Shown here: positions 41,142 to 46,989 of the stretch, piece after piece
How positions within the stretch are numbered: position 1 is the first letter of the stretch
How the letters are laid out: each line of letters begins with the position of its first letter
NCBI GenBank assembly: GCA_001028815.1
Contig: LDJB01000002.1
Span: forward strand, 606,322-653,310
Source of the DNA: Peptococcaceae bacterium 1109
GTDB taxonomy: Bacteria > Bacillota > Limnochordia > Darwinibacteriales > Darwinibacteriaceae
Direction: 5' to 3'
DNA length: 46,989 nucleotides
The notes under the pieces: generated by a model
Told to the model about the DNA's origin: nothing
The model's database searches: none
The model's input: only the letters and a program-made list of their open reading frames with translations
Made by a program: the position numbers and the translations under genes

Positions 41142-43556
41142 TTACTTCACCACAATATTGTAGATCTTGCCGGGGACGTAGATTTCCTTGACGATGTTTT
41201 TCCCTTCAATGTAGCGCTGGATGTTTCCATTAGCCATGGCCAGCTCCCGTGCTCGTTCCACAGGGTCTGTGAGGGATACAGTAATCTCGCCCCGGACCTT
41301 GCCGTTAATCTGCACTGCAATATCCACCGTTTCTTCAATAACCTTATCCGGATCCCACTTGGGCCATTCCTGGGCATGTACGTAACCAGGGAAGCCCATG
41401 CGTACCCACATTTCTTCCGTGATGTGGGGAGCTACTGGATTGAGGAGGATGAGTAGCGTCTTCAGCTCAGCGTGGGTAATGCGGCCCACGGCAAAGATTT
41501 CGTTCAGCAAGGCCATCATCGCGGCGATGGCTGTGTTAAACTTGAGGTTCTCGTAGTCTTCGCTGACCTTCTTAATGGTCTTGTGGAAGCTCGTTTCCAG
41601 ACTCGGGTTGAACTCCTTGCCTGGCACAGCCATCTCTTGCAAACGCCAGAACCGATCAAGGAAGCGCCTGCAGCCCCTAACGCCATCGGTGGACCAGGGA
41701 ACGCTCTTCTCAAAGTCGCCGATAAACATCTCGTACAGCCGCAGCGTATCCGCACCGTATTCCGCCACAATCTCGTCGGGGTTAACAACGTTGCCCCTGG
41801 ACTTAGACATCTTTTCGTTGTTTTCCCCAAGAATCATCCCGTGGGAAGTACGCTTTTTATAGGGTTCCGGATAGGACACAACACCGATATCATACAGGAA
41901 CTTGTGCCAGAACCGGGAGTAGAGCAGGTGCAGGGTGGTGTGTTCCATCCCACCGTTGTACCAGTCCACAGGCAGCCAGTAGTCGAGCCTGTCTTTGGCC
42001 GCAAGATCCTCATCGTTTTGAGGATCGGTATAGCGGAGGAAGTACCATGATGACCCTGCCCACTGTGGCATGGTGTCTGTTTCCCGCTCCGCGGGGCCGC
42101 CGCACTTGGGACAGGTCGTCTCCACCCAATCCCTGATCTTTGCCAGCGGTGATTCTCCTGTATCTGTTGGCTCGTAGTTTTCCACATCGGGGAGGACTAC
42201 CGGGAGTTCCTCTTCAGGGACAGGCACCCATCCGCACTTGTCGCAGTGCACCAAGGGAATGGGTTCGCCCCAATAGCGTTGGCGGGAGAAGACCCAGTCA
42301 CGCAGTTTGAAGTTGACTTTCCGCCGCCCCAGCCCTTGTTCTTCCAGCCAGGCAGTGATCTTCTTGATGGCCTCTGACACTTCCAAGCCGTTAAGGAAGC
42401 CGGAGTTTACCATGATCCCCGATTGGGTGTCGGTGTATGCTTCCTCTTGCACGTTGCCTCCAACCACCACTTCCACGATGGGTAGGCCGAACTTCCGGGC
42501 AAACTCCCAGTCCCGTTCATCGTGGCCAGGAACAGCCATAATGGCGCCGGTACCATAGGTCATGAGGACATAGTCAGAAATCCAGATGGGAATCTCATTG
42601 CCTGTGGCTGGGTTCAAAGCCCGCAGCCCCTTGATTTCTACACCTGTCTTGTCTTTAGTCAGCTCAGCCCGTTCGAAATCGGACTTCTTCTTTGCTTGGT
42701 CCCGGTACGCCATGAGCTCAGCATAGTTGCTGATCTGCTCTTTGAATTCGTCAAGGAGGGGATGCTCCGGAGAAATGACCATGTACGTGGCGCCGAAGAT
42801 GGTGTCAGGGCGCGTTGTGAAGACACGCAGCTTGTGGGGAGTCCCTACTACAGGGAAGTCCACTTCTGCGCCTTCAGAGCGTCCGATCCAGTTCCGCTGC
42901 TGCACTTTCACCCGGTCGATATAATCCACCAGTTCCAGGTCATCGATGAGGCGTTGGGCATAGGCAGTGATCTTCAGCATCCACTGATTCTTTACCCGCA
43001 TTTCCACTTCGCTGCCGCACCGCTCACAGCCGCCGTTTACCACTTCTTCGTTGGCCAGGCCGATCTTACACGACGGGCACCAGTTGATGGGCATTTCTTG
43101 CTTGTAAGCCAGGCCCTTTTCAAACAGCTTCAGGAAAATCCATTGGGTCCACTTGAAGTACTCAGGATCGGTGGTGTTCACTTCCCGGGACCAATCAAAG
43201 GAGAATCCCAGTGACCGGAGCTGTTCCTTGAAGCGGGCGATATTCCGCTCTGTCACAATCCGGGGATGGATCTTGTTTTTGATAGCATAGTTTTCCGTCG
43301 GCAGGCCGAAGGCATCCCAACCCATGGGAAAGAGGACGTTGTAGCCCTGCATCCGCCGCTTGCGCGCCACGATGTCCAAAGCCGTGTATGGGCGAGGGTG
43401 CCCCACGTGCAGCCCTTCACCGGAGGGGTAAGGGAATTCGATGAGCGCGTAGAATTTAGGCTTGGAATGATCTTCAGAGGTGCGGAAAGTTCCTTTCTGC
43501 TCCCAAAAATCCTGCCATCTGGGTTCAATTTCTTGGGGATTGTACTTCCGTTCCAA
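41142..43556 (-). CDS. leuS: Leucyl-tRNA synthetase
   Basis: This 804-residue class I synthetase charges tRNA-Leu. The HIGH-type motif is [11 protein letters not shown] near residue 45, and the KMSKS motif is in [11 protein letters not shown] near 570. A zinc-binding insert (CPSCKIG...CERCG) lies near 160-180, and a CP1 editing domain includes [12 protein letters not shown]. Tryptophan-rich [14 protein letters not shown] and the tRNA-binding C-terminus are complete. TTG 43556 is the start, with AGGAGGG at 7 nt. Expression is controlled by an upstream leucine T-box. Confidence 0.97.
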   Translation of the reverse strand: MERKYNPQEIEPRWQDFWEQKGTFRTSEDHSKPKFYALIEFPYPSGEGLHVGHPRPYTALDIVARKRRMQGYNVLFPMGWDAFGLPTENYAIKNKIHPRIVTERNIARFKEQLRSLGFSFDWSREVNTTDPEYFKWTQWIFLKLFEKGLAYKQEMPINWCPSCKIGLANEEVVNGGCERCGSEVEMRVKNQWMLKITAYAQRLIDDLELVDYIDRVKVQQRNWIGRSEGAEVDFPVVGTPHKLRVFTTRPDTIFGATYMVISPEHPLLDEFKEQISNYAELMAYRDQAKKKSDFERAELTKDKTGVEIKGLRALNPATGNEIPIWISDYVLMTYGTGAIMAVPGHDERDWEFARKFGLPIVEVVVGGNVQEEAYTDTQSGIMVNSGFLNGLEVSEAIKKITAWLEEQGLGRRKVNFKLRDWVFSRQRYWGEPIPLVHCDKCGWVPVPEEELPVVLPDVENYEPTDTGESPLAKIRDWVETTCPKCGGPAERETDTMPQWAGSSWYFLRYTDPQNDEDLAAKDRLDYWLPVDWYNGGMEHTTLHLLYSRFWHKFLYDIGVVSYPEPYKKRTSHGMILGENNEKMSKSRGNVVNPDEIVAEYGADTLRLYEMFIGDFEKSVPWSTDGVRGCRRFLDRFWRLQEMAVPGKEFNPSLETSFHKTIKKVSEDYENLKFNTAIAAMMALLNEIFAVGRITHAELKTLLILLNPVAPHITEEMWVRMGFPGYVHAQEWPKWDPDKVIEETVDIAVQINGKVRGEITVSLTDPVERARELAMANGNIQRYIEGKNIVKEIYVPGKIYNIVVK

Positions 43557-43569
43557 GGCAATTCCCTCC

Positions 43570-43815
43570 TAACAGGCACAAAACCCGTTCGCCTTAGAGA
43601 CGAACGGGTCGCGGTACCACTCTAATTAACACGGCTGCCCTGTGCAACTGTGTTCACTCGAAACCTTTAACGGGGTTACCGGTTGGAGTTACTTCCACTT
43701 CACCCCAACAGCTCCTGGGCGAGTTCAGGCTCAGCTGCTGCCTCGCACCATCCGGCAGCTCTCTGGGAAAATTGGCCCTACTACTCCCATTCAAAGCTTG
43801 TAGCAGATGAATCTT
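43570..43815 (-). ncRNA. T-box leader of leuS (Leu CUC specifier)
   Basis: On the minus strand the T-box core AGTGGTACCGCG lies at 43621-43610, followed by the terminator stem ACCCGTTCGTC/GGCGAACGGGT and TTTTG. Stem I shows AGAGAGCTGCC and TGGTGCGA blocks and, after them, a CTC triplet at 43723-43721 as the likely Leu specifier. Uncharged tRNA-Leu would stabilise the antiterminator and raise leuS expression. Confidence 0.92.
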
Positions 43816-43820
43816 CTGTC

Positions 43821-43849
43821 ATTGTAGCAAGTTTGGATAGGAAAGTCAA
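43821..43849 (-). promoter_or_regulatory. leuS T-box promoter
   Basis: On the minus strand, -35 TTGACT (43849-43844), 17-bp spacer and -10 TACAAT (43826-43821) stand immediately upstream of the T-box leader. Confidence 0.75.
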
Positions 43850-43987
43850 CACTTGGGCTTGCCTCTAAGCAGGATGAGAAGCCTGTTTCTGACCGGCCCC
43901 GCCCTTTGACACTCTTATCCTAGCCCTATATAGTATAGGTGGGTATGGCGTGGCAGGAAATGGTACATGCTATTGTAGTTAGGAGAG

Positions 43988-44689
43988 ATGGCTGTGGGTG
44001 TTTTGCGCGAGGCTGGGATTGGCACGATGAATGAGATGTCGCTCCATTCTGCCCTGAAGGATCTGTACGTTGAGCCTGGAGACTTGGTGGAGAGTGAAGT
44101 AGGGCGCTATGTAGTGGACATTGTCAAACAGGGCCGCCTAGTTGAGATCCAGAGCGGCAACTTCGCAGCTTTTCGCAGGAAACTCGGGTCTCTTCTTGAA
44201 GAACACGTGGTGCACTTAGTGTATCCGGTGGCTCAGATCAAGTATATCGCCTACATATCTCCAGAAACGGGTGAGAGGCTTCGTCGCCGGAAATCGCCCA
44301 AAGAAGGCACTGTATGGGACGTATTCTCTGAGCTAGTTTACATGCCCAGCCTGCTCACGCACCCGAACCTTCGCCTAGAGGTCCTGTTGGTTGTAGAAGA
44401 AGAGGTGCGCTGTGCGGATGGGCGGGGGAGCTGGCGCAGGAATGGGGTCAGTATTATTGATCGCCGCCTGATGGATGTAGTAGAAAGCAGGGTGTTTTCT
44501 TCTCCCAGGGATTACGTGGACGTTCTGCCCCAGGACTTGCCGGAAGAGTTCTCCAACAAGGAACTAGGGCAGGCACTGCAAATCTCTACTGCCAGGGCAA
44601 GGACGATTACCTATACACTCCGGGAAGCGGGGATTATACATCAAGCAGGTAAAAAGGGCAACCAACTACTGTACCGGCGCCCAAACTAG
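43988..44689 (+). CDS. Conserved protein, PD-(D/E)XK-like N-domain with winged-helix C-terminus
   Basis: This 233-residue protein (or about 220 from ATG 44027) carries, after MSLHSALKDLYVEPGD, the segment YVVDIVKQGRLVEIQSGNF. There D...E-x-Q, followed by a basic helix AFRRKL, resembles a PD-(D/E)XK nuclease core. The C-terminus (NKELGQALQISTARARTITYTLREAGII) reads as a winged helix. Strong conservation of such proteins across Bacillota is my recollection, not computed. AGGAGAG sits only 2 nt before ATG 43988, so GTG 43994 or ATG 44027 may be the true start. No function is established. Confidence 0.7.
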   Translation: MAVGVLREAGIGTMNEMSLHSALKDLYVEPGDLVESEVGRYVVDIVKQGRLVEIQSGNFAAFRRKLGSLLEEHVVHLVYPVAQIKYIAYISPETGERLRRRKSPKEGTVWDVFSELVYMPSLLTHPNLRLEVLLVVEEEVRCADGRGSWRRNGVSIIDRRLMDVVESRVFSSPRDYVDVLPQDLPEEFSNKELGQALQISTARARTITYTLREAGIIHQAGKKGNQLLYRRPN

Positions 44690-44695
44690 CGTGAG

Positions 44696-44724
44696 TTATC
44701 CACAGTATACACAGGTTACCCACA
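44696..44724 (+). promoter_or_regulatory. Two DnaA-box-like sites in tandem
   Basis: TTATCCACA (44696-44704) is a perfect consensus DnaA box. TTACCCACA (44716-44724), two helical turns downstream in the same orientation, differs at one base. The pair lies in the intergenic region between the conserved nuclease-like gene and rubrerythrin. It may titrate DnaA or regulate transcription. It is not evidence for an origin, since no dnaA or dnaN is near. Confidence 0.4.
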
Positions 44725-44820
44725 ACATTCCGCGTGAAACGGGTGTTCTGTGTCAACATTTAGGGTCTGAGGTTTATTAAGAATGTATAGCAATATGTAA
44801 GGGGATAGGTATAATTAGCA

Positions 44821-44862
44821 TTGATAACCATTAAGAAATATGGTATAGTAATTCTTACCATA
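44821..44862 (+). promoter_or_regulatory. Rubrerythrin promoter with palindromic operator
   Basis: -35 TTGATA (44821-44826), 17-bp spacer and -10 TATAGT (44844-44849). A palindrome with arms TATGGTA (44839-44845) and TACCATA (44856-44862) covers the -10 region. Its position suits a repressor that responds to oxidative stress or metal. The sequence is not a standard PerR or Fur box, so the regulator is unknown. Confidence 0.6.
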
Positions 44863-44893
44863 AGAAAATAACGAACTCAGGAGGAATGGAAGT

Positions 44894-45397
44894 ATGCGCA
44901 TAATGACCGAGCAAAACCTGCGTGACGCCTTTTCTGGCGAGAGCCAGGCCCACATGAAATACCAGATCTACAGCAGCGTTGCTGAAAAGGAAGGCCTTCC
45001 CAATGTGGCCCGCCTGTTCAAAGCAATTGCCTATGCTGAGCTGGTACACGCACGCAACCACCTGAAAGAACTGGGCGGCATTAAGGATTCTACCGAGAAC
45101 CTCCAAGATGCAATCAATGGCGAGACTTTTGAGGTAGAAGAGATGTATCCTGCTTATCACGCTGTTGCAGAATTGCAGGAAGAAAAGGGCGCTGTCCGTT
45201 CTACCCATTACGCTCTTGAAGCGGAAAAGATTCACGCGGAAATGTACACTGACGCTAAGAAGACTGTCATGGAAAAGAAGGACATTGAAATCGGCACCAT
45301 CCAGATCTGTGACGTCTGCGGTTACACTGCAGAGGGAGAGGCACCAGACAAATGCCCTGTTTGCAGCGCTCCCGCCAGCAAGTTCCTTGCATTCTAA
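44894..45397 (+). CDS. Rubrerythrin
   Basis: This 167-residue protein has an N-terminal ferritin-like four-helix domain with di-iron ligands in SGESQAHMKY, AYAELVHARNH and EAEKIHAEMY (ExxH motifs). A C-terminal rubredoxin-like Fe(Cys)4 domain follows (CDVCGY...CPVC). It reduces hydrogen peroxide in anaerobes using rubredoxin electrons. AGGAGG precedes ATG 44894. A single-gene unit with its own promoter, palindromic operator and terminator. Confidence 0.95.
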   Translation: MRIMTEQNLRDAFSGESQAHMKYQIYSSVAEKEGLPNVARLFKAIAYAELVHARNHLKELGGIKDSTENLQDAINGETFEVEEMYPAYHAVAELQEEKGAVRSTHYALEAEKIHAEMYTDAKKTVMEKKDIEIGTIQICDVCGYTAEGEAPDKCPVCSAPASKFLAF

Positions 45398-45411
45398 TAA
45401 CGCTAACGGCT

Positions 45412-45437
45412 AAAGGGGAGGTGAACTCCCCTTTTTT
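45412..45437 (+). terminator. Rubrerythrin terminator
   Basis: AAAGGGGAG (45412-45420) pairs with CTCCCCTTT (45426-45434) across a 5-nt loop. The T6 run is part of the 3' arm and extends past it. It lies 15 bp after the stop. Confidence 0.9.
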
Positions 45438-45504
45438 CTATGGGAAAATCGTGGTAAACTGAATTTGAGAACAATATCACTTGCCAGACAAGGACTGAGG
45501 CATA

Positions 45505-46599
45505 TTGAATGGCTTTGCTGTCACCGAGTTTCGCCGTGGAGAGCCGTTGTTCGTTAAGGGTAATCCGGCCCGGGAGATGTATTTCATCGTCACGGGCACA
45601 GTGGAATTGGTGGATGGCCACACAGTTGAAAAGCTGTCCACTGGTGGGGTTGTGGGGGCGGTGGAGTTTCTCCGCCAAGAGCCTTACAAAACCTCCGCGC
45701 TGTGCGTGAACGATACCAGTGTGCTGGTTCTAAATGAAGAGAACTTGCCTGAGTTTTTTCAGCGCCAGCCTCAGCTGGGTTTCATCTTGCTGAAAGCAGT
45801 GGCCGCTTACATACCATCTTCCGTGGAACGAAGGGGTCAAGCCCAAGCCGCTCCTCAGCGGCAGCTTCACCAGAGCTTAAGGGAACTCCTCCCTCCTGGC
45901 CATCCGCAAAGCGATGCCCAGAGGCCGGAAAGCGATGGGGAGTTTTTGTATATCAAAACGGTGCAGTGCCCAGTATGCCAAGCCTCGTTTTCCACGCACA
46001 GCATCAGAGAATCGCGCCTCATGACAGAGAGAATCTGCCCTGATTTCCGCGTGATCAATGGGGGCTTTGAGCCCTTGTGGTATCATGCCTGGGTGTGCCC
46101 AGAGTGTCTTTACGCTCAACCGGCAAACCAGTTCGAACAGATAAGTCCAACCATTGCTGGCAAGATCCGTGGACAGCAGCAGCGCTATCCTCTTAAGGGG
46201 GATTTCCAATTCTCCGCAAGCCGCACTCTGCAGGAAGTGTTCTTGTCCTACTTTCTCGTGCTCAGGACGTTGGAGTTCATGGGTGCCCCCGCGGTGCAGT
46301 TCGGGAACACTTGGTTGAAGCTCTTGTGGCTGTACGAGGACATGGGGGAACAGAACTGGGCACAACAAGCGGCAGAAAGGGCCCTAGCCTATTTCGAAGA
46401 GGCCATCGTTTCAGGCCGCCGCAGTGATGAGGGCGATCAGCGGTTGTTCCTCATTATGGCAGAGCTTTGCCTCCGTTTGGGCAAGCGCGATGAAGCTCTT
46501 CGTTATCTGTGGGAAGTGCTGAGTATCAAAGGTGGGAGCGAGCGCTACCGCCGTCAAGCATCAGACCGGATCCAGGACATCAGGAGCGCAATCCAATAG
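45505..46599 (+). CDS. Cyclic-nucleotide-binding domain fused to DUF2225
   Basis: This 364-residue protein has an N-terminal cNMP-binding fold (GEPLFVKGNPAREMYFIVTG, VVGAVEFL) covering about residues 8-115. A DUF2225 domain follows a Pro/Gln-rich linker. DUF2225 shows two Cys pairs (CPVCQ, then CPEC) for metal binding and TPR-like helices to the end. It lacks the helix-turn-helix of Crp/Fnr regulators, so it is not an ordinary transcription factor. The usual cAMP-contact Arg in the phosphate cassette is not obvious, so the ligand is uncertain. Start at TTG 45505, with GAGG upstream. Role unknown. Confidence 0.8.
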   Translation: MNGFAVTEFRRGEPLFVKGNPAREMYFIVTGTVELVDGHTVEKLSTGGVVGAVEFLRQEPYKTSALCVNDTSVLVLNEENLPEFFQRQPQLGFILLKAVAAYIPSSVERRGQAQAAPQRQLHQSLRELLPPGHPQSDAQRPESDGEFLYIKTVQCPVCQASFSTHSIRESRLMTERICPDFRVINGGFEPLWYHAWVCPECLYAQPANQFEQISPTIAGKIRGQQQRYPLKGDFQFSASRTLQEVFLSYFLVLRTLEFMGAPAVQFGNTWLKLLWLYEDMGEQNWAQQAAERALAYFEEAIVSGRRSDEGDQRLFLIMAELCLRLGKRDEALRYLWEVLSIKGGSERYRRQASDRIQDIRSAIQ

Positions 46600-46618
46600 C
46601 CCGGGTGTTAGCAAGGCG

Positions 46619-46647
46619 TTGTAATGCAGGGGTAGATGTGGTATAAT
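46619..46647 (+). promoter_or_regulatory. Promoter of the tRNA-Arg gene
   Basis: -35 TTGTAA (46619-46624), 17-bp spacer and perfect -10 TATAAT (46642-46647) stand 16 bp before the tRNA. Confidence 0.7.
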
Positions 46648-46663
46648 AACGTGTAGCAAAAAC

Positions 46664-46739
46664 GGCCCCGTAGCTCAGGGGATAGAGCGGTGGTTTCCTA
46701 AACCATGTGCCGCAGGTTCGATTCCTGCCGGGGCCGCCA
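46664..46739 (+). tRNA. tRNA-Arg (anticodon CCU)
   Basis: A complete cloverleaf: acceptor GGCCCCG/CGGGGCC, D-arm with GCTCAGGGGATAGAGC, anticodon stem GTGGT/ACCAT with loop TTCCTAA (anticodon CCT at 46697-46699), T-arm GCAGGTTCGATTCCTGC, and an encoded CCA at 46737-46739. It reads AGG codons. Minor Arg tRNA genes are frequent attachment sites for integrative elements, and an integrase-like gene begins 141 bp downstream. Confidence 0.97.
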
Positions 46740-46813
46740 TTTTGAAAATGCTGTTGTAGAGCCACTTTAGCGGTGGCCAAAGGCACGAATAATTCACCGA
46801 TGTAAGCATTGGG

Positions 46814-46833
46814 TTGTACTCTTTTGTACTCTT
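46814..46833 (+). repeat. Tandem 10-bp direct repeat near the tRNA 3' end
   Basis: TTGTACTCTT occurs twice in perfect tandem (46814-46823 and 46824-46833) between the tRNA and the integrase-like gene. Short direct repeats in this position often serve as arm-type integrase or excisionase sites, but that is inference. Confidence 0.4.
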
Positions 46834-46880
46834 TTCATGGTGATATTCTGTCTCTGGCCGCACGAGGAGGCTCTTTTTTT

Positions 46881-46989
46881 GTGGCAAAGAAAGTGAATAC
46901 TCGTTTCGGTTTGGTAACAGTAGGGGTAATGAAGGGGCAGAATCGTTTCAGGATTCAGCGAACTATCGATGGTAAGAAGTATCAGTTTG
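46881..46989 (+). CDS. Tyrosine-recombinase-like integrase, N-terminal end (partial)
   Basis: GTG 46881 has AGGAGG at about 11 nt and opens a frame to the window edge (36 codons). The residues GQNRFRIQRTIDGKKYQF match the small three-stranded AP2-like N-terminal domain (Arm-DNA-binding) of phage-type tyrosine integrases. The catalytic domain lies outside the window. Position directly after tRNA-Arg on the same strand supports an integrated element. Confidence 0.6.
   Translation, partial: MAKKVNTRFGLVTVGVMKGQNRFRIQRTIDGKKYQF

Noticed and set aside
44696-44724. Chromosome replication origin
   Set aside because: Two DnaA-box-like sites are too few. There is no dnaA, dnaN, rpmH or AT-rich unwinding region with a box cluster nearby.
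46580-46887. Minus-strand frames over the tRNA coding sequences such as GIEPAAHGLG or NRTCGTWFRKP
   Set aside because: These are the well-known spurious translations of the antisense strand of tRNA genes. They have no ribosome-binding site, and the tRNA fold is perfect.
1-46989. Possible CRISPR array
   Set aside because: No set of regularly spaced direct repeats was seen. The only repeats found are IS tips, inverted repeats, operator cores and one tandem 10-mer.

Overview
The window looks like the chromosome of a Bacillota (Firmicutes) lineage. Shine-Dalgarno sequences are strong (AGGAGG type) with frequent GTG and TTG starts. leuS is preceded by a T-box leader, a cation antiporter by a ydaO (c-di-AMP) riboswitch, and DUF1540, DUF3842 and DUF2225 proteins occur. 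One secreted patatin ends in a beta-strand-rich domain with a terminal Phe, like an outer-membrane barrel. That would fit a diderm lineage such as Limnochordia, but this is inference from one gene.

Layout. Positions 1-11100 are an eroding accessory region. It holds gene fragments, a serine hydrolase with a nonsense codon, a lipoprotein/substrate-binding-protein gene split by an IS3-family element that itself sits in remnants of an IS21-like end, a second IS3 remnant, and a beta-helix fragment. Between these lie intact genes: TetR plus a CPBP protease, a TPR protein, a serine hydrolase, a small duplicated helical protein and a flavin-reductase-like protein. Positions 11114-13842 are a minus-strand cluster of rhomboid protease, methyltransferase, GNAT acetyltransferase and a second CPBP protease. 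Positions 14012-21268 carry a chemoreceptor, a membrane alpha/beta hydrolase, the patatin, and a decayed ABC transporter.

Positions 21347-27645 are the best candidate for an unusual system. A two-gene McrBC-like module (coiled-coil AAA+ motor plus DUF2357/PD-(D/E)XK protein with a zinc-ribbon tail) is transcribed divergently from a DUF3800-like protein with a long helical repeat region. A tandem-AAA CbbX/SpoVK-like protein follows behind a promoter and terminator leader.

Positions 29568-33006 hold DUF3842, an ECF transporter S component with an attenuator-like leader, and the c-di-AMP riboswitch operon: CPA2 antiporter, PII-like protein, DUF1540. Positions 33009-41084 hold a heterodimeric ABC exporter, a PAS-PAS-GGDEF-HD-GYP protein, an AAC(3)-family acetyltransferase, a nucleotide-sugar epimerase and an HD hydrolase. 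Positions 41142-46599 carry leuS, a PD-(D/E)XK-like conserved protein, tandem DnaA-box-like sites, rubrerythrin under a palindromic operator, and a cNMP-binding/DUF2225 protein. The window closes with tRNA-Arg(CCU), followed by the first codons of what looks like an integrase, so an integrated element probably begins there.
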